Positions 1 through 11,690 of a stretch of DNA of 64,000 nt are shown here, one piece after another; position 1 is the stretch's first letter, and each line of letters begins with the position of its first letter. This DNA is from Cryptomeria japonica (Eukaryota > Streptophyta > Pinopsida > Cupressales > Cupressaceae), in assembly GCF_030272615.1 (NCBI RefSeq), contig NW_026729289.1, forward strand, positions 1 to 64,000, in the 5' to 3' direction. The notes under the pieces were generated by a model. The model was not told the origin of the DNA. It did no database searches and was given only the letters and a program-made list of their open reading frames with translations. A program made the position numbers and the translations under genes.

Positions 1-780
1 TAATTTCCCTTTTTTATCTAATCAAAAACATATAATAAGATTAAACCAAGCTCTCAATTATTCCTTAAAAAGAACTAGTTTGGGAGATTTTGCAGTTAAA
101 TTTAGATTATGAGAACAATTTTAAGGATACTTTCTTATTCAACTGCCATCTTCTTACAAAAATCAGCAAAATCATTTGGCAATACTGTTGTTGAAAAAAC
201 TAAAAGAACTACCAACTTTGGAACTTCAAGTCTTAGGCTTACCCAAAATTCATTAAACTACCTGCATTAAAATACTCTGAAAATTTTCATATTTTAGAAA
301 ACCACGATGTATAAGACCACAACCTAACAGATTTTCTGAATTTAAATTAAAAATATTCATCCAATGAAAAATTGATTGAAATATTATACTTCTTTCCTTA
401 TAATAAATTGACAACATTTGCATAGAACTTTATATACCCTAAAAATATAACTTGGCTGCAACAATAATGAAAATTTAAGCAACTGAAGAAGATAAGCAAT
501 TCCAATTTCTTTCCTCTATGCAATTGAGCGTCTCAATAAGAGTGAACCTCACCTGCACGGGCTATGTAGAATGAAACTATCGACGATGAGCAGAGCCAAA
601 GCATAGCAATCTTTATTTCCCTCCGTAATTAAAAAGAGAAAAACTGACATTTCTGAAGTCAGTCAAGTCGAGTAAAATCAACGGAGGCATTGAACGGCAA
701 TTGCACGCAAAATCATCCACTTCGTTTATTACCCATCAGCTTCTGCTAGAACCCTAAATTCTCGATCTAAGGACGGTCAA
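1..780 (-). pseudogene. 5' end of a broken GH17 glucanase paralogue (promoter, exon 1, intron start)
   Basis: On the minus strand this segment aligns with the 5' part of the intact GH17 gene at 53594-57137. About 640-780 matches its 5' flank, about 530-640 matches its signal-peptide exon, and 1-530 matches its intron. The exon relic keeps the GNKDCYALALLIV stretch and a usable donor after the Ala-coding codon (GCAG then GTGAGG). It has lost the ATG region and gained four bases (GATA), which shifts the frame. The W-box core TTGACT is kept (661-666, complement). Any exon 2 would lie left of the window. The homology is read by eye from long shared stretches. Confidence 0.7.
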
Positions 781-3479
781 ATGTGTATTTGGAGGGTTAG
801 ATAGACTAGATGTCTTTTTTTCCATTAATAATAGAAGAAAAAATTTGATAAGCGATTTTTCTTTCTCATAACTAATTGATATCGTAAAGTTTATTATTTT
901 CATCCTAAGAGTCTCTATTTCCATAAGTATTTATTAATTTCATATATCTCCTAGTGTGAAAAGAAGTGATCAATTTCTTTATTCAAATATAATTTTATTT
1001 CTATATTATTCTTGAGATTTGTCATAAATTCAACAATCAAAGGTTAATTATATATATAATTCGTCAGAGTATAAAGATGTTATTAACTCTTTGATTTTCG
1101 AATAGAGTGAGTAATATTAATAGATAATAAATTATGTTGTTCTTTGTCTTATATAATGAGTTGGATGAATACCTCAAGTGAAGATTATTTTTATTATTCA
1201 AACTATTTCATTTCTTTAAGATTTTAAGAGCTACTTCAAGAAGTAAGTTTATTACTATTTATATTATAATAATTAACATTGCAACATATTTTAATTAGTC
1301 TTTGTATTTGCTAAGCAATTATATATTAAAAATTATCTATTCAAAATACGTATTTATTTTTAAATTTAAACTTTTAAATAAAAATATTAAAAAAACATAG
1401 TCGTTGAGATTCTTATTCATCAAATAATTTGACATCTTATTGCAACCTCGCATCTATTAATGAATTGAAGAGAACTATCAATTAATAAAAATTATTAATT
1501 TCTTCTTTGATGATCTTCAAGTCACTTAATTTGTGGATTGATTGATTTATAAGGATTTGTTTCCCATCATTTTCTTCATTCTTCAACTTTTATTAATTTT
1601 CTTTCTATGTTTATTCTTTTTCTTCTTTCTCCACAAAAGCATTATTATTCGTTTGAGTTTCTTACACAATCTCCTATTTTAATTTTTTCTATAGCATTTC
1701 TTTCTAAGTTGGTGACAACATTGCTACTATTGAATGTAATGTTTGATTTCTTATATCCTCTTTATTTTATTTTTTCTTCTTATGTCTAGTAAAATTTTTA
1801 ATGTGACTGGTCACACTTGCATGACATGCTCTTCGGGTCCACATGAAATGATTTTGACTTGGAGAGCTATGAAATAGTGAGGTCAAAATCAAGGGACCTC
1901 ATCCCCACACTTCACTTATTCAAACTTGTGAGCCCAACGGAGTAGCGATGACACAAAGACTTGCACTCTCAGTGGTGCAATGAGGTTTTGAATTGTGGTG
2001 GCTACCTCACCAAGAAGGTGTTTCTATCGTGGCACTAAATGTCTGGAAAGACACATCTTGTTTAATTTTGGCTATCTCTTCTCTTTTCTATTTCAATATT
2101 GTTGCTAGTTCCTTTAGAATTTTTTCTAATTATCTCCATAAAGTTTTATAGTGCTGTTAGGATGAAAAATAGAATTGCCTTCATAATTATTTCCTTCTTT
2201 TATTTACTTAATTATAAATGTGTACATATATACAATGGTGAGAAGAATCCCAATAAATATCTAAATAGTAGTTTCACATTAAAAAAATTTTCTTTTTCCT
2301 CTACTTTCTCCTTATGTTTATCCTCATCTTGTTGTTCTACTTCCTATTTTTTATATTTATATGTTCCTTATTTCTCAACAATGGCGGTTGTTTCTTATTG
2401 ATACACCTTCAACTTATTTGTAGGTGTTTCCTCTCTACATATATTATCATTTCTTATTTTTATATTATCTTGTACAAATTATATTCTCTATTATGTGCTA
2501 CAATGTAGTTTCTTTTTAACTATTGCTTCTTCCTATGTTGGCATGTCTCACCTTTATTATTTGTATTTCTCATATGTAAGATGGATTCTATAAGTTCTAC
2601 CTCTAGTGATTTAGGTTTCTCTATTTTTTTTTCAAAGACTATAGTTTTCCTATTAAGGTGAGTTATGGTAATCATTTTTCTAATTCCTTTTTCCTTACTA
2701 GTTTGAGAATTTAAGAGTCTCTTATTTAAAATCTAGAAGATTCATGTGTTTGGGTGCTTAGAATACCACACATTGTATGATACTTCAATTGGGGGTGGTG
2801 AATCTAAGATTCCTATCACTTCTATTGTAGCTAGATCCTTTGATATTCCCCATTTCTTATGTAGCTTTTGTTTATTTTTATTTAGTTCTCTTCATAATTT
2901 TGTTTATGTTATTTATCCATGAATCCATAATTATGTAACAAATCTCTCTATATTGCGATAGTTAGGGAGAGTTAAAAATGCCACTATATTAAAAAGTCCT
3001 AGATCATTACTAATTTTGTAAGGTGTTTTTAATATTCAAGATACTCTTGGTTCTACTACCTCCATAAAAACATGATCCTTATCTACCATATAAGCTATAT
3101 ATAGTATATATTTCCTTACTACATCATAGAAATTCAATCCCTTGTCTATATATCTTTATGGATGACCTTGAAGAAACCCTATTATACCCCATTATAAGAG
3201 GTTGCATTCTTAAAGTCATTGATATAAGACTTTATTTATGTTGTAGTTCTAGAGTAATCCTTTAAGTGCATTCATAAAATAAAATTCTAAGCATATGGAA
3301 AAAGAGCCATTTTAAAATTGGTAGTGATCAAATATTCAAAGTTTTAGATAAATGTCCAAGTATATAACATTATAGTTTATAGTTTAAATATCCAAGTATA
3401 TAACATTATAATCTTTACATATAATACATTATACAAGCCAATGCTTTAGGAACTTCATCAAACTTGGAAAGATTGATAT
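781..3479. other. AT-rich stretch, no gene recognised
   Basis: Only short low-complexity ORFs occur here (for example 1607-1789 and 2099-2401), rich in Phe, Leu, Ser and Tyr as expected from T-rich DNA. A less AT-rich patch at about 1800-2060 stands out in composition and may be a remnant of a transposable element, but no family could be named. A small direct duplication around CCAAGTATATAACATTATA occurs at about 3357-3410. Confidence 0.6.
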
Positions 3480-4000
3480 TGTGATCAATAATGCCTATAA
3501 CAACTATTTTATTTGGTTTCTTTCCTAATTATAACTAAATCAATCGAACCAATAAATGTATAGCTTTATTGAATACAATCACGTATATTGAGAGAAGATT
3601 AATCCCTAAGCCTTAGATAAACAAATTCTTTTTCAAAGCTCCATCTTAAATTCAAAACTTATGAAATCCAATACAACTATTTTTTTGATTTCTAAGAATA
3701 ATTTCCGAAACTATATTCCTCTCCTCAACAAAATCAACAAACATTGATTTGTCACCAATCATGTAAAAAGATGTTCCTTGGTCTAAAATATATCCTTTGT
3801 AACTTAAAGTACCCCTTCCATGATTTGGTTTATAATTATTTTTGTTGTTCCTTAAGAGGCAATTGCCAAAATATTATGATTTTAAGCTAGGTAATCTTTT
3901 CCCTTGTTCTATATAGACTTGCTACAATTTATGCTTATATTTAGCCAATAGGATTTTTCTAGGTGGGCAACAACCCACCAAAAGTGTCTCATGCATGTCG
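3480..4000 (-). mobile_element. Decayed Copia protease-region relic
   Basis: Minus-strand translation gives a stretch resembling the Copia protease and pre-integrase segment. It reads YILDQGTSFYMIGDKS where the family has a LDSGxSxHMxGDKS-type motif, and further on GLGINLLSI where the family has GLxxNLLSISQL. The catalytic Asp-Ser-Gly is changed to Asp-Gln-Gly and there are several stops. The flanking 2950-3480 may belong to the same element but is too decayed to show it. Confidence 0.45.
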
Positions 4001-4559
4001 AAAAGGCTCTGATGCTGAGTTTGTTTTGATTAATTTTCTATTGGTGGGAATATTTTGGGGTTGCTGAGCATGCTTGTTTATAAAGTAATATGTTATTTAA
4101 AACCATTAAATTCATCCAACTGTCACCTCAAATAATTTGATGGAACCATATGTTTTTAAAAAGACCCACTAAATACTAAATTGGTACATTATTTTGTCGT
4201 TCAACAAAAACACTTACATTTACCTTGATTCAAATAAAAATATCGATTTGTTTAGTAGGTGAGAAGATTCTCATGTAGGCAAGCAGACCTTCCTATAAAG
4301 AAAAAAAACATTTGACTTGTTAAAATAATAACATTCGTTAAGCCTATGCATGATAGGGACATGCCACACCAATGTTTACATGGTTTTTAGAAGATTAAAA
4401 CTTACTACGCCAATGTTTATTGCCTCCATAAAAAATGTCTATGCATTTCACAATTAATGAAACATGGCATCCATTTATTCAGTTAAAGTTGATTTTGGAT
4501 CTAAAACAAATTTTTTTTATCACAAATAAATCTTTCGAAAACAAAATAATTGACTTCCA

Positions 4560-4920
4560 ATTATTTATTTGATTTTTATGTCTTTTCTTAGGAAGGAGTT
4601 TAGGAAGAGTTTACTAATTCTTCTATTTATTTTGTTTCCTTAAGAGCCATTCTCAAAAGATTCATTATACATGAGAAATAAATTATTTACAATCAAATTT
4701 AAATCATCTTAACAAATCTCACTTAGCAAGCCATCAATGCTAGATGATTTAGCATTTTTTAGAAAGTGCATAGCCTTGAGAATATCATCTTTGTTTAGCT
4801 TATTAGACTCTTTATTGACATTTTTAAGGATAATATTCTTACACATCTCTTTATGATATTTTATTTCCCACATTCTCAATGATTCTGATAGTTCTAATAT
4901 TTTTAACAACATTTGTTGGG
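4560..4920 (-). mobile_element. LINE reverse-transcriptase fragment (relic)
   Basis: The minus-strand ORF 4709-4912 ends with LNKDDILKAMHFLKNAKSSS then IDG. This matches the start of the plant L1-type reverse transcriptase domain, where an E/D-rich helix is followed by a K(S/A)PGPDG-type motif and then EFYK. Past the stop the same strand continues with DDLNLIVNNLF and ENGS, matching the next conserved block. Only this small part of ORF2 survives. No target duplication was found. Confidence 0.55.
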
Positions 4921-5112
4921 CTTCACAAAGTATTATTAGTTTAATTTAAGATAGTAATGCTTATAGAAAGATTAAAAATAAAGTCTAATTTTAAATCTAT
5001 AGATAATTTAAGAATTGAAATAATTAGAAATAAATATTGAGATTTAAATTTTTTTTCATAATCTTATTTTGCAAGCACATCTAGTCAATAGAATAATTAT
5101 GTCAAAACAATG

Positions 5113-6115
5113 GATAATTTAAAAATAAGTTGAAAACTAAAATCTAAATTAAAAAGAAACTTTCTATTATTATTTTTTATTATGACTAGATAACACATAA
5201 TTTAAAAATAAGTTAAAGACTAAAATCTAAATTAAAAAAAACTTTCTATTATATATATATATAAAGAAACAAATCTAATTTAAAAAGCAACTTCCTACTA
5301 TTATTATTTATTAAATGTAAAAAACAATTATATTTTTAAATCTATATTTTAAAAAACTTCTAATTAAAAAAAATATGTTTTTAAATCTATATTTAAAAAA
5401 AAACTTATATTTTTATTTTTTTTGTATGCAAATCATTTCATATTCTAAACAAGGCTCTAAAATTTATATTTTTAAATCTAAATTTAAAAACTTCTATGTT
5501 TTTCATGCAAATCATTTCATATTCTAAAATAAGACTAAATTGCAATAAATATAAACCATATGAAATTAATTAACCTATGTTAAGGGTAAATATTTGTAAA
5601 AATTGATATCTCTCAACGTCATCTACATAAATTTTATTTATAGAATATAGGTATGCTAGTTTATAGTACACATCATTGTGTCCTGAATTTCTCTCACTAT
5701 TGACTTTACGTTCCATTTCATCTTTAAAAAAATTAAAAAATAAGATCGACAAAGATTTTTAAAATGATTTCTTTAATAAATATCTATAAACCACTCTTAC
5801 CTAAACATTTTGAATCAAATTTACGCTTGCCATCAAAGACCAATTTCTTCTCACTACTATTAGAAACAAATATTGAAATTTAAACCTTTTTTTTATGATA
5901 TTATTTTCCAAACATGTCTAGTCAATAGCACACTTTATAGTACACGTCTTTGTGTTCAAAATTTCAAACACTATTGATTTTACCTTCCATTTCATCTTAA
6001 AAACAATTTTAAAATAGAAACGACAAAGATGGTTGAAAAATTAAAAAAAATAAATAAATTTCTAAACCACTCATACCTAAACATTTTGCATCAAATTTAA
6101 GCTTGCATCATCCAC
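5113..6115. repeat. Direct duplications in AT-rich DNA
   Basis: Two sets of diverged direct repeats are visible. A unit of about 60 bases (AAATAAGTT..ACTAAAATCTAAATT..ACTTTCTATTAT) occurs at about 5120-5170 and 5200-5255. A longer unit of about 180 bases occurs at 5655-5835 and again at 5935-6115. It starts TAGTACAC and contains CATTTCATCTT and CCTAAACATTTTG. No coding capacity is seen. The short ORF at 5570-5752 lies inside the repeat and is not supported as a gene. Confidence 0.6.
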
Positions 6116-6427
6116 ACAATCCTAGGATAGACGCTACAAAGACTGCGTGTATTTTCTCTCCGACGACCAAGTCATTTCGCAGAAAGCTTTCTAATATATA
6201 TCTTTTCAAGTGTATTTAGGCATATGCACTCACTGGTTTAGCAATAGTTTAGCGTTAATTTACTCAGAAGGAGCTCAAATTGTCAGACATATGCAGGTGA
6301 AGATTCATTTCACAGAGCTCAAATTTTCAGATGTGTAAAGGTCCATTTGCACCGTCCCGTACAAAAGAACCAACTAGAAATTTGAGCATCTTTTAGGGAT
6401 TTTTTTTTGGGAAATGACTCTTATTTG
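6116..6427 (+). promoter_or_regulatory. Presumed 5' flank of the kinase gene
   Basis: This is the region just upstream of the kinase start codon at 6428. It is less AT-rich than the DNA before it and holds a short direct repeat. GAGCTCAAATT(G/T)TCAGA occurs at about 6271 and 6317, each followed about 10 bases later by a similar AGGT run. A TA-rich stretch (CTAATATATATC) lies near 6192-6203 and could serve as a TATA element. No exon for an extracellular domain was recognised. Confidence 0.35.
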
Positions 6428-7567
6428 ATGGCACTAACACTTCAGAAATTTCTGATTATAATTCTCTCGGAGATTCTTGTTGCTGTCCTTGTTGCTTTGA
6501 TTTTTGCATTTCTATTCTGGCAGAGGCGTCGGCTAAGACCGACCCAGAGGTGTGCAGCTTCGTTGGATGCACTGCGTCCGCAAAGGTGGGCCCAAAGGTT
6601 CACTCACAACCAGGTGAAGACCGCAACCAGCAATTTCAGACATAAGTTGGGGAGCGGCGGATTCGGCACAGTGTTCAAAGGAACTCTACCAGACGGTACG
6701 CTTGTAGCCGTAAAGAAACTGGAGAGTTCAAAGCAATGTGAAAAGCAATTCCGAGCGGAAATCAACTCTGTGGGAATCATAAATCATCCGAATTTGGTGA
6801 GGCTTAGAGGATTTTGTGCACAAGGATCGCGAAGGTTACTGGTTTATGATTACATGCCCAACGGCTCTCTAAATTCTTTTCTTTTCACCAATAATTCGAA
6901 ACACCAATCGAAGATACTGGATTGGAGAACCCGATTTGAGATTGCATTGGGTACTGCAAGAGGATTACTTTATCTCCATGAGCAATGCAGCGATCGCATC
7001 ATTCACGGCGACATAAAGCCCGAAAACATTCTGCTAGATAAGGATTTTACTCCCAAGTTGGGGGATTTTGGCTTAGCAAAGCTTGTGGGTAGAGATTTCA
7101 GCAAGGTGGTAACTGCTACGAGAGGAACGAGAGGATACTTGGCTCCTGAATGGCTCTCTGGCCTTCCCATCACTCCCAAGGTTGATGTCTACAGTTTCGG
7201 CATGACTCTCTTGGAAATTATATCTGGCCGGAGAAATCTGGACCTAAATGTGCAAGAATCAAGTAGGTACTACTTTCCAGCCTGGGTTAAAGAGCAAATT
7301 TGTGAGAGAAACATGATAAATATTGTGGATAAAAGGATTGCAAGTGATGCAGATGTGGAAGAGGTGAGAAGATCTGCCCTGGTAAGTTTGTTATGCATTC
7401 AAAATGATGAGAAGGCCAGACCGAACATGGCACAAGTGGTGCTGATGCTTCAAGGTAAGACAGAGCCTCACGCCTCACAGATTCCAAGCGTGACCAACCA
7501 GCGAGTAGAAGACCGACGGAACACTGATGGCGATGGCGATTATAGCGATACCGATTGCATTGTTTGA
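6428..7567 (+). CDS. Receptor-like kinase lacking an ectodomain (SD2-type kinase domain)
   Basis: A 379-residue protein with a short N-terminus, one hydrophobic segment (about residues 6-31) followed by an arginine-rich stop-transfer WQRRRLR, and a full Ser/Thr kinase domain. Visible motifs are the glycine loop GSGGFG (about 75-80), the ATP Lys in VAVKK (about 96), HGDIKPEN (catalytic Asp about 195), DFG (about 213-215) and APE (about 239-241). HGD replaces HRD, so this is a non-RD kinase. The domain resembles the G-type lectin SD2-2-like group. No lectin, S-locus, PAN or other extracellular domain precedes it. The first in-frame ATG is 6428; the upstream TTG at 6407 is not needed. The tail is acidic (DGDGDYSDTD). 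A close paralogue lies at 61280-62401 on the opposite strand. It probably phosphorylates partners at the plasma membrane; substrates cannot be read from sequence. Confidence 0.9.
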   Translation: MALTLQKFLIIILSEILVAVLVALIFAFLFWQRRRLRPTQRCAASLDALRPQRWAQRFTHNQVKTATSNFRHKLGSGGFGTVFKGTLPDGTLVAVKKLESSKQCEKQFRAEINSVGIINHPNLVRLRGFCAQGSRRLLVYDYMPNGSLNSFLFTNNSKHQSKILDWRTRFEIALGTARGLLYLHEQCSDRIIHGDIKPENILLDKDFTPKLGDFGLAKLVGRDFSKVVTATRGTRGYLAPEWLSGLPITPKVDVYSFGMTLLEIISGRRNLDLNVQESSRYYFPAWVKEQICERNMINIVDKRIASDADVEEVRRSALVSLLCIQNDEKARPNMAQVVLMLQGKTEPHASQIPSVTNQRVEDRRNTDGDGDYSDTDCIV

Positions 7568-8130
7568 AATTACATGAGCGCTTGGTCAAGCTTAAATAAT
7601 GTCCGTATATGTTATTTTCGTTTCACTTGTTTGGAGAGCCAATAAAGATGTAGGAGAAGAAAGTAGAGTTGTTTGTTTGACCTTGGGTGTGAGAGAGTGT
7701 GATGGAGTATTGTGATTTTTTCTTAGGAGGAAAAATGAAATGTATGAGTCCCTTTCTTGATGTAAATTTTTAATGGTAATGGTATTGAATTTAATGTTCA
7801 TTAGTTTTGTACACCAGCAATATATTAACATTGATGAAAGAGGAAGAAATGGATTATCTTATTCAGTTTAAGAAGTATATGTTGAATGAAAGGATTTTAA
7901 TGGTTTAATAAGCATATGTTAAATGAATGGATTAGTAATCATTGTTTTTTTTAAATAAGGTTGATATGTTTATATGTTTAAAGGTGAAATTTATTTATTC
8001 ATGTCATTTTTTCATTAGTTTTAGATCTACTTTTATGAAGTGTTCTAAATATAAGTGCATATTAACAGATGACAAATTCTTGTTGCTATTTTAGTCTACT
8101 CTGTAATGATTAAATATATGTTTCACATTC
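7568..8130. other. 3' flank of the kinase gene, no further gene
   Basis: AT-rich untranslated and flanking DNA. The stretch around 7650-7690 (GTAGAGTTGTTTGTTTGACC) is homologous to the 3' flank of the second kinase gene near 61180-61205 and to an inverted copy at 59395, so the flank was duplicated together with the gene. The ORF at 7592-7831 (minus) has no recognisable product. Confidence 0.6.
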
Positions 8131-8135
8131 ATTAG

Positions 8136-9458
8136 TGATGCAAGAGCACTTAAGGTTTAGTCAATGTGTCAATTTGGTGTTTTGATTCTTAGGAGTTAGG
8201 GTTAGGTCTATTTTGATTCAATAAGGTCCGTTGAGACCATTTGTAATGTTATTTCATGTTTTTGGATCTATTTGTCAAAACTGGAGTCATGATTTTTAAA
8301 TTTGTAAAGTTGCTCAAAATGTTATCATTTTTGTTATCGGGATAAGCTATACCGATAAGATGTCATTGGGATAAAAAATTGTCATTACTGTTATCAAGAT
8401 AGGTTAAACCAATAAGGGTATCATTATTGTGGTTATTGGGATAGTTTATACTATTGATTTTGCAAAATCTTGTTCGGTCGACTTCGAATAGTTATTTCGA
8501 TAAAGTATCAATATAGGCATTAGGATAGTTAACCCAATATGCATCATTGTGGTGGAAAGCTATCATCGAAATAACTAATCCAATAAGGTTGTCATCACGA
8601 TAATTTACACTATCAGGATTACAAAATGTTGTTCAGCCGACTTCGATGGGTTATACCGATAGACCTTCAAATGTTTTGTTCGGCATAAGCTATACTGATA
8701 TGAGTGATATCAGGGTAGGTTGTTCTGTCGAAATTACATGAAATGTTTACTTCGCCTTGAAGAGTTATTATGATGAGCGATCAAAAAGTTCATGATCGAA
8801 GTTACTAATCTAACATCAGCACCCAACATTGATTTAGCATATCGACATTGCTATTCTGACACCTGTGTCCAACAGCGACTCATTAGTTTTTGAATTTGAA
8901 TAGTCATGCAATCCAATGGTCACAGTGGGAAAATTCAAGTTTGGTATAAATTGTATGAGCAACAAGTAGAGAATGAGAGGTAGAGAGAGAGAGAATTGGG
9001 GAATTCTACAATGTAAACTCGGTGTTTTAAAAAAAATAAAATTGAAATCATTGGCTTTGTGTTGAAATCTTATTTTCTACAATTCGCTCTGTTTCTATTT
9101 TTGCTCAATTTTTGTATTTACATATTTCTATTTGGATTCAAACGATTTAAGTGAGCAAATGTGGGTGTAGAGTGTGTGTTACCTTCCACTGCCAATGATT
9201 CGAAATTATGAGTTGTTAAAAAGACTCTACAGATTATGTTCATGAGATTGCCTGGTAGCGAGGATAGCTAGGGTTCTAACAGAATTTTGACTGTTCTCCC
9301 TGACTCAGTTGTTATGACATCTTGTATTGCTAATTTGATGAACCTATAAGTTTGTTTCGTTGAAATTTGACTGTTCACTTGTAGCAGAGAGTCTCTAAAA
9401 AGGGTATTCTGTGTTTTGAATGTTGTAAGTTTGTAGAAAGGGGTTTTGTATTGCATCA
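8136..9458 (+). repeat. 5' LTR of the Gypsy-type element
   Basis: Starts TGATGCAAGAGCAC and ends TTGCATCA. A TATA-like element TATAAAT lies at about 8945-8951. The first half carries many diverged copies of a short motif around ATCGGGATA and ATACCGATA (about 8335-8720). The minus-strand ORF 9268-9459 is a by-product of the LTR sequence and recurs in the 3' LTR. Confidence 0.9.
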
Positions 9459-9460
9459 AG

Positions 9461-9476
9461 CGGTATCATAGCAAGG
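9461..9476 (+). other. Primer-binding site of the Gypsy-type element
   Basis: CGGTATCATAGCAAGG lies two bases after the 5' LTR. It resembles TGGTATCAGAGC, the usual site complementary to the 3' end of initiator methionine tRNA, with two mismatches in the core. Confidence 0.7.
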
Positions 9477-9542
9477 GAGTAGATTCGTTGAAAGGAGATT
9501 CTAGAAGTTTGAAAGAAGAGTGAGTAAGTGATTAAAGACAAG

Positions 9543-11690
9543 ATGCCTCCTAAGAATGTTGGTACTGCCAGAGAGTTGCAAGAGTTGAGAGAGAAGAATA
9601 CAAGGCTGCAGGAGTCCTATAATGTTGTGTTGGCAAGGCTTGAAGCCTTAGAGTCTAATCAAAGAAGGAATGTTTATTTGGGAGATGTGGGTGAAGAAGA
9701 AGAAGTAGAAGGAGAAGAGAAATTGGACCTTGAGGAACAGATGACAATCAGACTTATAAAAGTAGTTTAAGGTGATAAACATAAGGTGAAAGTTGAATTG
9801 CCTATGTATGGAGGTAATTTGGATGAAGAAGAGCTTCTAGATTGGATTGCAGCGATGGACAATCACTTTGAATGTGAAGATGTTCCTAATGAGAAACATG
9901 TGAAGATAGCAAAGACAAAGCTAAAAGGACATGCATTATTATGGTGGGACTGTGAACAAGTTGAGAGGAGAAAGAGAGGTAAAGAAAAAATAGTTTCTTG
10001 GGACTGGATGGTTGCTAAACTTAAGTGTAAGTTTCTTCCTAAAGATTATGAAGTTCAATTGTATAAGAAACTCCAAGGTTTGAAACAAAAAGAGTTATAC
10101 ATCAAAACTTATACTGATGAATTTTACAAGTTGAGCATAAGATCAGGTACGATGGAAGATGAGGTTGAAAAGGTTGGTAGATACCTGGGTGGACTTAGAT
10201 TTAACATTCAAGATGAACTAGTTGTGGTAAATTCAAGGATAGTAGATGAATGTTTTCAATTGGCCATTAGAGTGGAATAAAAGATCAAGAGGAGACAAGA
10301 TAAGACAAATAGGGGTAGAGGAAAATTTTCTACTTCAAGACAATCAAATGAAATCCAAGAAGATGCAAACAAGAGTCAAGAGAAAGGTGCAAATTTCAGA
10401 GGTAGAGGCACAAGAGGCAGATTTGGTGGAGGTAGGAGTTCCAATACATTTTCAAGTAGGTGCTGTAATTGTCAAGAGTTTGGACACCGAGCATTAAAAT
10501 ATCTTGAGAGACAAGGATCTACATCAAGTGGTGAAAGAAGGGGTGAAAAGAGAGTCCAAATTGTGCAGGAAGATGAAGGTGAAAGTGCCAGCCCTCCAAA
10601 TTATATTGTTGCTCCAGAAGTAGGTGAAGCATTGATGCTGAAAAAAACATTTTTGAAGGAATCTAAGGAGAAGGAGATGACTCAAAGAAGGAGCTTGTTT
10701 AGGACCACATGCAAATGCCAAGGTAAGTTTTGCAAGGTAGTAATAGATTCAAGTTCCATTGATAATATGGTGTCTAGAGAGATGGTAGATAAACTGAAAC
10801 TAGAAATAATTCCTCATGAAGCACCATATAGAGAATCTTGGGTAAATGATAATCAGTCACTTTTGGTAAATGAACAACCCTATATTGATTTTTAGATTGG
10901 ATAATACAAAGATAGGGTACTTTGTGATATTTTACCCATGGATTGTTGCCATCTAATTCGTGGAAAACCATGGCAATTTGATAGGCAAACACTTTATGAT
11001 GGTGGAAGGAATACCTACACCATTGAGAAGGAAGGAAAAATTTTTGTATTAACCCCATTGCAAGAGACTGAAGAAGAAAGTGGCAAGGCAACAAAAAATA
11101 TCTTGGTTGGGAAGGAGGAGTTGGTGAAACTAAGTGAAGATGAGTCAAGAAAAGTTGCAGTCACTCCTATGTTTGGAGATACCAAGTTAGAATTTTTACA
11201 GATTATTTCAGTCAAGGATGACAGAGATAAGGTTTTGGTACCTAAAATAGACCAAACAAAAGCTAAAGATCAGGTGTATGTGCAGCCACAAGGTGGTTGG
11301 AAGGGGGATAAATCAATCCTAGTTGGGACTCTAATTTGTCCTATAGCTGAAAAAGAAACTGATAAGAAGTTGGGTTCTACAATAACAAAGCATTTTGGGT
11401 CTGTTAAATATGGTGGATTGGGAGTTCTAGTGATAGAGAACCTGAGGCATAAAGGAAAAGTGATCGGACAAGGAGCTAGGAGAGTTTGGCAAGAATCAAA
11501 GGACAGATATGGCAAGCATGAAGCAACTGTGATGATGAAACTAGTTCAAGGCACTCAAGTAGGGATGATACCTCAAAAGGTCAAAGATGGACAAGGACAA
11601 TCTGGTTTCCAAGGGACATGGAAAATTTTCAAGCTCTGGTGTTTGGTGAAGGAGCACCTAAGGTTTAGTCAATGTGTCAATTTGGTGTAG
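9543..11690 (+). pseudogene. gag-protease ORF of the Gypsy-type element, broken by stops
   Basis: One reading frame runs from the ATG at 9543 into the 3' LTR and is interrupted by stops at 9768, 10278, 10893 and just after. In order it shows: a coiled-coil-like N-terminus (ELQELREKNTRLQESYNVVL), a retrotransposon gag domain at 9786-10280 (LPMYGG, ALLWWD, YKKLQGLKQ), a zinc knuckle near 10461-10502 whose last Cys is replaced by Tyr, and a retropepsin-like domain at about 10690-11040 with DSSS where DTG or DSG is expected. After the protease comes a short tail with no reverse transcriptase, then the LTR. The loss of pol is a clean internal deletion or an old non-autonomous design. Confidence 0.85.

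Noticed and set aside
6407-6427. Kinase start at 6407
   Set aside because: That codon is TTG. The first in-frame ATG is 6428 and it aligns with the start of the paralogue.
10774-11515. Minus-strand ORFs in the Gypsy interior
   Set aside because: They are antisense to the gag-protease frame and carry no motif.
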